From Callaeas wilsoni (taxonomy: Eukaryota > Chordata > Aves > Passeriformes > Callaeidae), in the NCBI GenBank assembly GCA_013398955.1, contig VWPU01004011.1, positions 46,153-110,152 on the forward strand: a stretch of 64,000 nt of DNA, read 5' to 3'. The position numbers were made by a program, and so were the translations under genes. The stretch's first letter is position 1, and every line of letters starts with the position of its first letter. The notes beneath the pieces are model-generated. The model ran no database searches and was not told where the DNA came from. It saw only the letters and a list, made by a program, of their open reading frames with translations. Positions 26,103 to 38,340 of the stretch are shown here, piece by piece.

Positions 26103-28099
26103 GTAAGAGCTCACTCTGTTAAACTCTTCATTTTCTCTGCGAGCGCTCAGAGGAAAGGAGCGCGCAGGCAGGGCTGAACTTTTAACGTGCTGCCTTGCGC
26201 AGGCAGCTTGGAGCACAGGAGAGGGGAATTGCTTTGGTTTGAAGCAAAAGCAGCCAGTTCAGGTTGTTTACGGCAGTGTTGACAAGGGTGGGGTTTTTGG
26301 CATGGCTTTGGGGAACCGTGGCAAGGACCGAGTCCTCTTTTGGGGCGTCCGTCACCTTGCGATGTCCCCCTGGCACAGGAGGAGCCGCGTGCCACCGCCC
26401 CTGCTGCTGGCCGGGTGCTGCAGCTTCTCCTCGCACAAGTGCCAAAAATACCTAAACAACAAACCCCCCCCAAGAAAGGGAAACGTGGCTGCTGCTCTGG
26501 GCAGCAAAAGTGGCACAAACCCACTCAGTCGCTTTTTTGTTTTCTGCAAATTGTTTGCATTGTGGATCTGGCACCGCATGCGAACCAGCCTCGCTAATAT
26601 TTGTACCAATTTCATGCTAATAAAAATCAGGCTGCTGAGACAAGCATGGCTATTATCTCATTCATATGACTATTGTTTAGACCTGTGGTACTACAAAAGG
26701 AAAGGGAAAGCGTGCTCACGCCGGGTAATGGTTGTTAACTTCTCACGTGAGGGATTTTCTCTGCAGTTTTTCAGTATTAATGATTGTTGTATGAATGGTC
26801 TTCAGGGGTTGTTGGAAGATAGTGTAGATCCTCTGGGTAATCCATGTCACAACACGGATGCTGGATTTTTCCCCTTCTGTTCAATTGACTTAAAAAACTG
26901 CTTGATATTTCTCGGTGGTTTCTCCCCCCCACAAAAGTCCACTGAAATAGCAGGTAACTTTTTTTTTGGCAAGCATTCGTGGTGCTCATATAGTGTGAAA
27001 CATAAGAGAAAATGGAAAATATGCTGCCTGCCCTATGGAGAAAACCCATCCTCCTTGAGGCTTTTCCTGCCTCTCCAAGATCCAAATACACTTTAAAATT
27101 TTAAACCGTAAACCCCCATCTTCCTAGAAAAGAGAGCGAGAGAGAGAGAAATCAAGCTGTGTGTTCAGCCAAACCGCAAGTACAACAAACATATTTTGAA
27201 AATATATTGCTAGTCTGGCTTTTTAATGTTCAGAAGTTGTTCTACTTTGCAGAAAAAAAAAAAGTGGTGTTTGCAACTGCCTTAAGGACAATTTGTTTAA
27301 CAGTAGGAGTAATTGCATGGGGAAAATGGAAAGAGTGACTGAAGTTATTTACTCAGATGTTAGTGTAGGTGTGGGGCAGAAAACTCTCTGTGGGAACAGT
27401 GGGCTGCTTTTCTTGGTATCTTAGTCTATTTGATGACCATCAAATTTCCCAGCTCACTGGTTTTGTTTTTTCTGGATGGCATGTTTGATTATTTATCAGA
27501 AGGGAAAGGGAGTAGCTGAAGCAAATAAACATGTGACCAAGCTGTGTTTTGTTTTCCACTCAGAAGGCCATGCCCTTTAACAGATATACAGAAAATAATA
27601 AACGTATTGTTTTATGATAAAAGGAAATTATGTGTATTATTTTCTTTAGCAAGGCCATTAACCCCTTGTGTTCGGTGGTCTCCGCCTTCTGGCAGCTTGT
27701 TGGGCTTGCAGCTGGGAATTAAAGGCACTTGAACCCCCCTCTTGCCTGGAACATTTCCATGGATTACTGCTCTGGCCCTTTGGATTTGCTGGATTTATTG
27801 CGTAGTCATACAGCCCTGGTCATCTCCTTGGTCCTACTTGGGGTGTGACTGACTAAATGAGAGGCGCTTTGAATTTTCAGAAGGGTGCTGATTTCCAAAG
27901 AAAACCCTGGCGAGAGGCGCTGAGATCTTCCAGCCTCCAGTGCCGGTGTCTGTGCAGCACAAGGGGTTGCAGCTGCATTTGGTCCGTTACAGACAGTGTC
28001 AATTTATGGGATTCTCTTTTAAATGCCAGGTGTCTAGCATGTAGCGTGTAGTATTTCCTTTATAATACCAGCTTTGGACAATGCTCATTATCTTCCCTG

Positions 28100-28135
28100 A
28101 AAAAAAAAACAAAAAAACAAAAAAAAACCAAAACA
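28100..28135. repeat. A-rich tract with C interruptions
   Basis: Runs of 7-10 A separated by single or double C over about 36 bases. It may be the decayed tail of a retroelement, but no body is recognisable next to it. Confidence 0.85.
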
Positions 28136-28329
28136 ACACCCTATAAACTAAATCACTGTCAGGAAGTAAAATACAGGTTTGCTTCATCTCCAGGAAGCAT
28201 GTTGCATGCTTTAGCTGCTTTTATGGGATTAAAAGAAACAAGTTAAGACTGTCATGCACATGAAAGGAAACCGAGATGTGGTTTGCTTCACATTGTGCAG
28301 GTAGGTATAAATTTAATAGACTGACTTGC

Positions 28330-28460
28330 TTTCAAAATCTCTCTTTGTCTCCCCGAGTCGTATGTCAGTTCCAGCGCGTTGATGAGCTCCGCGGTCCATA
28401 ATAGCGCCTGACTGCCGCTGCCCCGCAGGTGCCAGATCGGCAGGAGGGTCCTCCTCCTCC
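28330..28460. promoter_or_regulatory. CpG-bearing islet, candidate conserved element
   Basis: CCCCGAGTCGTATGTCAG, CCAGCGCGTTGATGAGCTCC and GCGGTCCATAATAGCGCC form a compact CpG-bearing stretch. On the minus strand it reads ALLWTAELINALELTYDSG within a 113-codon frame, but no family is recognised and splice signals are poor. A conserved non-coding element is the simpler explanation. Confidence 0.25.
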
Positions 28461-29129
28461 TCAGGGATGTAGGTTTCCTCTGAGGAACGGCTTCACATCG
28501 AGAAAGGGAAAATTTGCCTGACACCTTGAAGTTGTGTTCAAGTCTGTGCATCGCTGGTGGGTCTGGGCAGGAGGAGGTGGATGCTTCGCCTTCGGGCTCT
28601 GAGTGGTCAGCGCTCCCTGGAGAGCCCAAGTGGATGGCAGGGGCTGGAGCTGGGGGTTTAGGTTTGAGAGAGAAAAAATGGCAGTCGAAATAGCAGGGAG
28701 AGGAAGGGCTGGCAAAATAAGGACCTGAAACTTAATGTGATGTAAAGAAGAAAGAGGAAATGAGCAGCTTGGGGCCAGGTGACATGGGCAGGGGCTGGGC
28801 TGTGGAACGTGGCTGGCCCCCCCTTTCCCAGAAGCTCCCTGAGGGCTGAGGAGGCTCAGGATGGGCTGAGGAATGGGCTTTGGGATCAGGGATGCAGGAT
28901 TGAGATGCCAGGAAAGACAGAGGAGCAGGAGCAATTGCATCCTGTTGAACAGGCCATCTCTCCAGCCGTGGCTGAAGTCCTTGGGCAGAAGCCCGTGAAG
29001 GACCTGTCCATGGGGGAAAGTGTCCTCCCAGCCTCCAGCAATTAAAGATTGGTTCGTGCCCTGAAGCATAAACATTTGTACCTTGATTTCTATTTTTATT
29101 TTTCCAAAGGTAGCTGTAAATGCTCTCAT

Positions 29130-29535
29130 GACTATCTCTGCAAGTGTCTAATCCTTTCTTTGCATCCTCCCCATGCTCTTGGCCCTGGTGATATCTTGTG
29201 ACACTAAGTTCCAGAGAGTAATTATGAGTTGTGTATTAAGAAAGGAAAAAAAAAAAAATCCTTTTATCTGCTTTATTTTTTTTTGATGGCTGTTGCTTCC
29301 TGACTTCATTCAGTGTCCCCTTTCTCTTGTGTTATGAGAAATGGCAAAAGCACCAGATGTACCCTCTCAGGCCAAGTCACAATTTGTGTACTTTTTATCA
29401 TCTCCCCTCTTACTCATCTCGCTAAACTAAACACTCCCACCCTTATCAATCTTGCCTCGTATCTGCTGAGGCCTCTAATCATTTTTGTCGCCTCCATCTG
29501 AACCTCGCCTATTTTTGCTTTACCAGAATCTGTTA
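29130..29535 (-). mobile_element. Ancient CR1-like LINE fragment, reverse orientation
   Basis: Landmarks in order on the + strand are TCTAATCCTTTCTTTGCATC, CTCTTGGCCCTGGTGATATC, TTGTGACACTAAGTTCCAGA, a region with poly-A and poly-T interruptions, CTCTTGTGTTATGAGAAATG, ATCATCTCCCCTCTTACTCA, CTCGCTAAACTAAACACTCC, and CTAATCATTTTTGTCGCC with CATCTGAACCT. This layout matches the antisense of CR1 elements of the old amniote type best known from turtles. It differs from the young bird copies and is much more diverged. Boundaries are approximate and the subfamily is not assigned. Confidence 0.65.
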
Positions 29536-32500
29536 AAATTAAGGTTTTTACAAGCAGCTCTAAATTAGGTTGTGCCATAGAAGTGCAGAGATGTGATTTG
29601 CAGCTTTAGTTTTCCGTGTTTTGGGCTGTCCCAATGTTTTGCTTCCTTCATTCACCCAACAGCAGCGAGTGTCTGATGGAGCGTGGTGAGATGTCCGCAG
29701 TCAGGGGCTGTATTTCATGGGCCTCTGAGTACAAGTTTGTCATGCAGTGTTTTGGAAAACAAGCTTAAAATATGTTCCCTGTTTTGTTGACCACACAGGG
29801 AAGCGCGCAAGCAGCTGTATGCAATATACTATTTATGTTGTAGCAACAAAAAGGCCCTCTTCCTTCTTCCCCCCACCTTATTCCTCTTCTCTTCTCTATT
29901 AAAAAATATGAGAACTTCCCGTGCTTTTGACATCCAAGAAAAACGTGGCTCAGCAGTGAATACTCCTCCAAATATTCAAAGGTCTGGTTCACTTTTGCAT
30001 AAACACAGTAGTTCAGAATCTGATCTCGAGCCTGCAGAAACGAGCTGGAAATCCCATAAGATTTTTTTCATCACTCAGGCACAGTTCAGTTCTGGTTCAG
30101 TTTGAACGGGGAGCCAAGATTTGTATCCTTTCTCGTTTTACCAGGATATGTTGGCCCATCCCTCCTTTCTTGCTGGTACAGACCGCTACATGCTGTGAGT
30201 CTTGGCATGCCAAAATAAAGAGAACCATTTTTAATGTTTGAGAACTTTTTGCCAGATACTTTTTAAGTGGCTTTGATAAGTCCTGACTGTGATTCTTTAA
30301 AGAAGGGACAGAAGGTGTTTTTGCGGTGTAACTGCCTGACGATTTCATTTATGCCTCAAAAAAGGGATTTTTGTAGCTGTTGTCCCTGTTGTAGCTGGTT
30401 CAGGGTTTGCAGGTTCCTGGTGTCGGCTGAGGTTGATCTCTCACCCTGCTGTCCCTTGCTGCCTGCCCCCTTCATCCCTGTAGTGTCTCCCAAGTATTGA
30501 AGAAAATACCTCACCCACCTTTTCCCTGAAATTGGTGGAGTTCATGAATAAATTACAAAATGGAAATCGATTTTTTTGGAGGCACACTCTGTTTTCCCCC
30601 TGTGTGGTGCTGAGTCCTTGCAGGCAGGGACCTTGCCAGCTGTGGGATGGGCTGTGGGATGGCAGAGCAGGGGCATGGAGTCTGCTTGTCCTCCTACCAG
30701 CAGGAGTAACCTCAGTGCCCACAAGGACGAAGTGCAGCACAGCTGGGACACAGGCAGCTCCACCCTGTGGGTTTGGAAGAAAGGGTTTCCTGTTTCCAGT
30801 GCCTTTTTCTGGAGGGAATCTCCTTAACTGGTAGCCAGGATCTATTCCAGAGGAAAGAAACTAACCCTGCTGGAAGAAAAATAAAGACTCATCTTCTTTC
30901 CTTATGACTGAACTATTCTAGGAGATGCTTCAGCATGAGGCGCATTGCCAGCTCCCTTGCTCCAAGTCTGCCCCTGTCACATCAGGGACAGGACGTGAGC
31001 CAGGGTTTGTACATGCGGACCTCAGGTCCCTTCTCTTTTTCCAGCATGGGAATCAGCCATTAGTCACTTGTCCAGACCAGTCTGCTGTGTCTAAGCAAAG
31101 CCTTCATGGCCAGCTGACCATTTTATTGAGTGAAGGATTGCTGTTGAAGCTCCCCTCCATGATGAGCTGGCTGGTAGCCCTTGGATGGAGCCTGCCTTGC
31201 AGATTTGCTGCAGCCAAGTGAGGTGCTGGGTACAGACAACCAGCAGCATCTCCCCAGGCTCAGGGCATCCCTGTGCTGCACCAGTGGAGCTGGGAACAAG
31301 GTAGGTGGAGGAGGATTATTTAATAAGACAAGGAAATAGAGGATGAATGAGATGGGGATGGAGATTGTTTGAATCCAAGGCTGTTGAGAAGGCTGGCCAG
31401 CAGGAATGCTTCACCAGGTTATGTTGCATCCTAGCTGTGTCTCATAGCAGAGCCCCATGTCCTGCCTGTAGCTATTCTCAAACTTCCCTGCTGTGGTGCC
31501 AAGAGCAGTGCTGGGGCTCTTGGCTTTGTGTCATTCTGTGTGTGGCACGGGGTCAGGGTGGTGGCAGTGGGGAAGGGAGCACGTCACAGCTCATTTCCCA
31601 GTTCTGGAGGAAGATGGAAGAGCTGGGCACGAATGTCAGAGGGAGTAAGTGCTGCAAGAACATCTGCTTCTCTTTTTTGCATCTTCTACATTTTATTCCT
31701 CCTCTTCATTTTGGTTCCTTTCCTATTCTCTAGTTGGTTCATCTCACCTCCCCCTGTTCTGTTCCTCCCAGAGGAACAGCACTACCCACTGCTGTCGCTT
31801 TGCACTATTTTTTATTTTTTTCCCTTTGCATACCGCTCTGCTCCTCGCTGGTTTCCACACGTTGTGCGGCTCCTGAGCCTGCCGGAGGAGAACTGCAGCA
31901 GGGCTCCCCTCCAATGTGTCTGCCTCCTACCACCGCTCCTCTACATCTGCTGCTCCAGGAGAAGAGAGTGTCACAGGAGAGGAGGTAGAGGAGGCAGGAG
32001 TGGGAGAGACATGAAGCAGCTCTGAAGCTTGGGTGCATCCGGGCTTCCGAGCTTCAGAGCTGCATCTTGCCGCTCTGCTGGGAGCAGCTGTGGAGTGGAG
32101 CAGGGTGTGAGGACAGATGGGAGCTGAGAAAGAAGAGAGATTGCTGGCTGAGTCTAAATTCCCCCTCGTCCCACCCAGGAGAAACAAAGGTACTTGCCTT
32201 GCGAGACTGAAGGGAAGCAAGAAGCCCTTTTGGGAGGTGGGCCACGCTCCGCTGGGAGAGGCGCCTGGAGCTGCTGACCGGGCAATTCCTCGGTGCCTAA
32301 AGGCAGCATGAAATCTGGGGAGAAACAGACGATGGGAGAACTGCATGCCTGCTGCTGCAAAGCCGTGCTTTGCCCAAACCTCAGTGGGGAAGTTGAGCAG
32401 CAGTGGTGGCTTGCAGAGGTACGGCTATCAGAGGTCAACACACAAGGTCTGGGACCAGCGTAGTGCTAGGTTTGCTCCAAGGGCAGATTTTGCCCTTAAA

Positions 32501-34524
32501 GTTTCTCCCTTCTCATCTCTCTCTGCTTGTTTTGTTCTATTTTGCTATTTAATGACCATAACAGAAATAATGGACAGAATATAATGCTGGCTGGCAACTA
32601 ACTTTCCAGATTTATTGCTTGGACACTTCAGATGGCTGCTGGACCACCTCTGATTTCTGGGAACTCTTCCTTCCTCCCTTCTCAAGTTGCTTTCCTGATA
32701 AGCAGCTTTGTCCACCTGGAAAGGCCCAGAATCCGCAGGAATCTGTAAAAACGCATGGGATTTTGTTTTGTGCCCTCCTTGCAACTTCTGGGTGCATGTT
32801 TATCCAGACATTTCAGAGGTAGCCCATTCATTGCTGCACAGCTTGCATGGGAATTGGCAGTCGGACAGGACACCCCTTTCCTTTGCATCCTCATGGCTGC
32901 TGCTCATCTTCCCACCCTCCAGTGTACATGCCTTTCCATACATCCTAAAGTTCCCTGGGTTGATCTTTCCTTGCCTGATAAACCTCAGGTTCAGACATAA
33001 GCTTCTCCTGGAGTTAGAGCCAGGCCTATTATAGCTGTAGGTCATCATATTTCATTAATAACTGATTGATATTAATACCGGTTGGAGCAGATGGAAAGGG
33101 AGGAGCTGGAGCTCTTTTTCTTCAGTAGGAATAGGATGATGGAAAAAAGTTGGAGAGCTGCTGCCTTACACTGGCTGCAGCGGTGGAACAAGTTAGCAAG
33201 AGGCTCCATGCGACTGGATCCTGTTACTGTTTTCCTTATGTACTGACACCGTAAGCAAATATATGGCATTTAAGCAGCATTTCTATTTTTAAAGTTCTAC
33301 CCTCTTTTTCCAGTGTATTTCTCTTCCCCAGTCTCCTTCCCAAATCGGGAGTTTCTGGCCACATGAAGTCAGAGGTGGGGCTGCATTTTTACCCTTCATC
33401 AGAGCTTGCCCAAAGAGGATGGTGAAACTGAAAGGTCAAGGTGCTTGCATGACAATGTCGAATTACAACAGTAACTGGGGTGATAACAGTGCCCAGTGTT
33501 CTGGGCAAACAACAGCTGGGCAAACAAGTCACGTTCTGTCTGTCTTGCAATAAAATTGTCTTGGTCATCTCAAATGTGTACTTTTTTTCCCCCCTCCTGG
33601 TGCTTAAGTGGTTGGGAAATAATAAATGGTTGCCACTTCCCTAAGCACAGGGAGAGGGCTTTTCAGTGGGGCTTCCCACTTACGCTGTGAATGAAACAGG
33701 CTTGATTCATCTCACAGTTAATGTACTGTTAACATTTTTCCTGGGTTAGGTGTCACCCAGTATTGACTCTCAAATACCATTCCAAGTTTGTGCAATGTCT
33801 CTCAAGTGCTATATTTCAGTTGCCTTTTTACTGGTCTCTCTTTTACACCAGAAAATCTCCTTATGTCTGGGTGATTTCCTAATGGATAAGAAAACACCTT
33901 GGGAGTTCATTTACTGTCTCTTGCCTTTAGGCAGAGGATGACTTGGTCGGTAGGCAGTCTTTTCCTGATGTTGTCCTTCCAAATCCATGTTTATAGTGAC
34001 CAAAACCTGTGGAAGATGCATTTGCTGGGAGATGCTTTCCTTTCTCTTTTTTTCCAGTCAGTGGGAGGATTTTCCCTTTGTGTTTTGGTGCAGAGAGGAG
34101 GATGGATGCTGCTGCTCTGCCATTCACTGCTGGAGGCCAGGATTGGTGTCCAGGTCTCTGAGTGTCCCAAGCAGCTTTGTCCAGGCTTGCAGGCTCTTTG
34201 AGCAGTGCAGATAACATGGCTGCTGGTAGTTACAGAGCCAGGTATTTGAAGCACCTCTGTGATTTTGGGGCTCTTGGCATCTCCACCTGCCCATCCACGA
34301 GGGAGCACGCTGTTGTCTGGAGGCACAAACACAAGCTGTTTTTTCACGGCCTCTGGCAATTGTTCACTTGCAAGCACGTGGTGGAGAATTCAGCATGTAA
34401 CTACGGCAGTGGGGAGGAATGTGTGAAAAGAGCTTGGAGATGTCAGAGCACCTGCTTATGAGGAGAGGGCCACGCTAGCAGAGCTGTTGGCTAGCAGTAA
34501 ACAGTCCTGGCACCCTTGTTTCAG

Positions 34525-34590
34525 GACTTGGCAGCAGCAGGAGTTGAACCGAATCCAGCTTTACTCTCTACTGCCTGTTCAGTAAGTTGA
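34525..34590 (-). mobile_element. Possible tRNA-SINE end remnant
   Basis: GCAGCAGGAGTTGAACCGAA followed by TCTACTGCCTGTTCAGTAAG resembles the antisense outer end of MIR-like SINEs (GAACCCAGGTCTCCTGACTC...). Similarity is short and without the core, so the call is weak. Confidence 0.25.
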
Positions 34591-36283
34591 GGACAAGGCA
34601 GATGATTAAGGAAATGTGGGGAAACTGCTACAGAAGCTTTTGGAAAGATAAGAGACTTTGGTCTCCATGTCTGACAGTCTGGCACTTCTCACTAGCATTG
34701 AATTCACATGCAAATCAAAGGCAACATCTACTCCCACAGGAAGCTTTATTAATGTACAGGCCTGCTTGCGAATCTCCGTGCTGATGAAGGTTGTGGGACT
34801 GACTTCACTCAAATTAATTTCCCTGTCTGTCCTCGCCTGAGCACTGTGCAGCACCGGCAGCCTCAGCAGGGCTCCCACGCCGGCATCCAGGGATGAGCTC
34901 CGTGCGGGAGCGGCACTGCCTGGAACCAGGGAAGGGGATAGAGGTGTGATGCTTGTTGGCTTGGATTGTACTGGTGTCCACCGGGCTTGAAGTGACACCA
35001 GCAAAGTAATTCCATGAAGGCAAACTCCAAACGGGCTTGAAGTGTTTTGCTTGTGAGAGGAAAGAGGGTCACTGTGTCCCAAGCCAGCCATCTTTCTTGT
35101 GCAGGTCGTGTCATGTGTAAGGAGTATGGGTGAGGCTTGGAAGTGGCAAGGACGGGACTTGGTCTGAGGTAGGAAGGAGGAAAAGCTGAGCAGAGGGAAG
35201 TAGAAAGGCAGAAGGCTGTGGAATCCCTGGGTTCACCATAGCACCAGGGACGTGGTAGCTACGTGATGCAGATGCTCAGTAAGAACCACACCTGAGCTAT
35301 AAACAACCTTCGACATCTTAAACCTAAGCTCATCTAATGCTCAGCTTTTATTGCTGTCAGTTATTTTTAAGTGAAAAAGTGAAATCTTGAGAGGAGAAAT
35401 GGGAAATGCCATTTCAAGCTGCAATCCCCTGGAATGTCAGCATGTTGCCATCCCATTTGCGTATACCTTGTTTTTCCCTTTGATGTTCCTGTCCATCCTG
35501 GCTGCTTGTATCCCTGGTGCTCCCTCTAGCCCGCTTTTATTCTTTCTAATCCTTTCCTTCCTGCCCTGCTCCACCCTCTGTGCTGGTCCCTCCGTCTTGC
35601 CATTTCTGGTCCCATCAGGTTTGCGCCAGCACAGGTGACAACTGGAGGTGGAATGGGGTGGTGTAGATGTCACCTTGGATGGAGACCCTCACAGTGGTGG
35701 GTGCGAGGGATGTGGGTGCTGTGCAGCTGGACTGGAGCAGGGACAGAGCTCTGGCTTTACCCCAGCAGAGCTCTGCCAGTGCAAGCCTGTCCCCACAGCC
35801 AGAGACCCTCACTGGTGTGGGGTCAGTCGTGGTAAGGGTTTATGGTGGCAGTGGCCACCCCGCCAAGCTGCATGGAGCTTTATGGCCAGCTCGAGTAGAG
35901 AGCAGGCATTTCTTGCATGGCTACTTGTTCTGGGAATCTTCAAAAATTTCTGGCAGCCAATTTAATTGTGCAACCTCTCAGCTGCCAGAACGGATAGAAT
36001 ATGATCATATCACATGAAATGCATGCAGGGTCTGCTATAGCAACTGTATTTCAAAGAGACAACACATATGGTGACTGGTTCTTTTTGGAATAATATCTAT
36101 AAGTTGATGATGTTTTATTCAAAAAGGCTGTAGCTTGAAAGGTTAGGGATGTTCTGATTGTTTAGTGTATGATTAAAGAAAGGCTTCTGTGGTTTTTTTT
36201 GGCCTATTGAATCTAATTACTGGGAACTAAAATGATCATTTGATTGCACATTTACCTGGAATTATTCTTCTGCAGAGCCAGTC

Positions 36284-36430
36284 TTAATAATATATAATAA
36301 TATGTTGCGCTTGTACTGTATAGAGCTTCTTGTCTGAGCAACTCAGAGTGCTTTACAAGTATTCATTAATTAAATAAGCCATACAACACCTCTGTTAAAT
36401 AAGTGAGTATTTGTTGCCCATCCCCTTAAG
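36284..36430 (-). mobile_element. Ancient MIR-type SINE remnant (outer part)
   Basis: TACTGTATAGAGCTTCTTGT, CAGAGTGCTTTACAAGTATT and ATTAATTAAATAAGCC are followed by ACAACACCTCTGTTAAATAA. This matches the part of ancient amniote MIR-like SINEs that reads AAAGCACTTTACAAA...CTCACAACACCCCTGTGAGGTAG in antisense. The central CAGATGGGGAAACTGAGGC core is missing. The family name is tentative. Confidence 0.55.
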
Positions 36431-36986
36431 TCTTGTAGGTTTTATTTCTGCTGCCTCTGCCCACCCTTGAAGATGCTTTAACAGCTAAATAAGTTAATTC
36501 AATAAAAATAAGGTATTTTTTAACTGTCCTTAGCGCTTTCTGCATAAAGGTTTCCTTTGTTGCCTTGTATGCTTTGGTAGGCTGTAGGGTTTCCTGGTTC
36601 TTGATGGTGCACCATGGTGGGGGTGGTGGCTGTGTGCGTGAGCCCAAATCCATGCCCAGCAGCTCCCTGCACCCATTGCAGGGACATGGACCAGTTTAGA
36701 GATGTTATGGGTGCACTAAGCTCCAACCAGCTTGAAATGCAAAATCTAATTTTACCTGCACCGTACCAAGCTCTGCTGGAGATCACATCCACCCTTAGAG
36801 AGTTTTTCTGATCCAGTGGAGACTTGTTATTAAATTGGAAAGGAGGGCTTGCTGCCAAAGCATTATAAGGTCTCTCCTGCCCACTTACCCTGGTCAGCAG
36901 TGGTGGTTCCTCAGTCTGTTGAGCTGACCAGTGTCTCTCCAAAAGTAAAAAGATGGGTCTAGGCCATAAAATAACAAGATTTTACT

Positions 36987-37002
36987 GGGGGAGGGGGGTG
37001 GG
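36987..37002. repeat. Short G-rich tract
   Basis: GGGGGAGGGGGGTGGG gives three G runs with one-base spacers. The long runs can be subdivided, so a quadruplex is possible on the + strand. Confidence 0.7.
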
Positions 37003-37720
37003 ATTCGAGTTTGCAGACCTTGATATCAAACCTTTCCCAGCAGTTCTGCGCTGAGATTAAACACTCTGCAACTTGGAGGAGCAAGTGAAACCTGAAGCAT
37101 ATCTGACTTCTTAATTAAATAGGTATTAATTAAATCACTCAGAGAACATACACAGTAGGAGTGGGGAAGGCTTTTTCCCTCCTTCCATGTAGGCATCTTG
37201 CAAAGGGACTATTTTTCTTGTTTTACATTAATGAAGTCTTCAGCCTTCCCACTTTTCCACCTACACATGTACTGAACGTCTCCAAGGAGACCAAGGAGGC
37301 CCGAGTCCGGTGCTGGTGAATCCTCCGGGAGCAGCAGGCTGGGGTCTCGCCAGCAGAGCCTCAGCTGTGCCACAGTCTGTCTTGTAGGGATCATCCTTGC
37401 TGTCCCCTGGCTGGGGAGCCAGGAGGGAGCCAGGGCAGGGACTTGCTGCTCATCTTTTCCCTCTGTCTTTTATCTCCTCTTGCTTTCTTTTCCCCACTTG
37501 ATGGAGGAATCGGGCCTTGCAGAGCAGCAGGCTCCAGTGTTGAGGGGCTCTTCTCCTTTGCTTTGCATGACATTTTACAATAATTGCCCCACGTCCTGCC
37601 TGCTCATGCTTTTAGGGTCATGTCCCTTGCCCCTCCACTGTCACACTGTCCCTTTGCTGCTGTGCCCCCTGCCAGTGAGTCCCCACAACTGGTCCATCAT
37701 GAGCTGACAGGGATTTTCTT

Positions 37721-37782
37721 AGGATCATAGAATATCCTGAGCTGGAGGGAACCCACGAGGATCATCAAAGTCCAAGTCCTGG
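37721..37782 (-). mobile_element. CR1 LINE 3'-end fragment, reverse orientation
   Basis: AGGATCATAGAATATCCTGA is followed by GCTGGAGGGAACCCACGAGG and ATCATCAAAGTCCAAGTCCT. This is the reverse complement of a CR1 3' end, the same subfamily type as the copy at 6731. It lies about 600 bases upstream of the FOXP1 exon. Similarity stops after CCTG, so the element is truncated there. Confidence 0.87.
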
Positions 37783-38340
37783 ATTTTGGTGAGGTGAAAT
37801 GCTGTCCCTGCTTTTCTTTGCATTCTCTCCAGCTCCTTGCAGCTTTCTCAGCCTTCAGCATGGCTCTGCCTGCTGCTGCCTCTCCTCTTTCTGCCACCAT
37901 GGCCTTCCAGAAGCTTCCCTGATGTTCTCTGGTGCTCAGGGGAGCAGACAGTGATATATGACTGCCCTCTTCTGTAAACCCAACCTGATCCGCTGGAGAA
38001 GGAGGCATCTGAAAGCTGAAAGCACAGGAGCCTGCCCATTAGTGAGAAGGGCTGTGAGCTGCTCCAGGGGGACAAAAATAACTCTGTGGAGCTCACCACC
38101 AGGATTCCTGCAGTTACTTGAGGCTCCCACCCAGGAGGTGAACATCAGCTGCTGCTGTTTTTCACCTTAGTCAAAATGGTAAATCAGTGGTGGGGTATCA
38201 CCCCATTGCATGCAAGGTGCTATTTTTGTGGAAGCCACTGCTTTCCTCAGGTGCATCAGGAGTGGAGAGGTACCCCATGACCAGGAATTTCCTTCTCCCT
38301 ATGCTGTTTGTGTAGCTACCCATGCCCTCTTGGCTGTGAA

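Larger units (their letters stand above)
25400..26460. promoter_or_regulatory. CpG-enriched intronic region, candidate internal promoter
   Basis: CpG dinucleotides recur through this kilobase (for example GACGACGA, CTTTCGGAG, GCGCCCGAG, CTCCGCAGCCCGGCC, CAGCGCGAAGACGG, GAGCGCTC), unlike the CpG-depleted flanks. Two segments with good splice signals lie inside it. It lies about 12 kb upstream of the FOXP1 polyglutamine exon on the same strand. Short FOXP1 isoforms from internal promoters are known in mammals, which makes this position plausible, but equivalence is inference only. Confidence 0.4.

Noticed and set aside
28461..29129. 222-codon minus-strand open frame
   Set aside because: The predicted protein is low-complexity (proline, leucine and serine rich), has no recognisable domain and lies in GC-richer intron. 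A chance frame is more likely.
31347..32025. Overlapping + strand frames of 128 and 165 codons
   Set aside because: Several frames on both strands are open at once, which fits base composition and not coding. No known family or splice structure.
34606..35091. 161-codon minus-strand open frame
   Set aside because: No domain, mixed composition, and overlapping + strand frames of similar quality.
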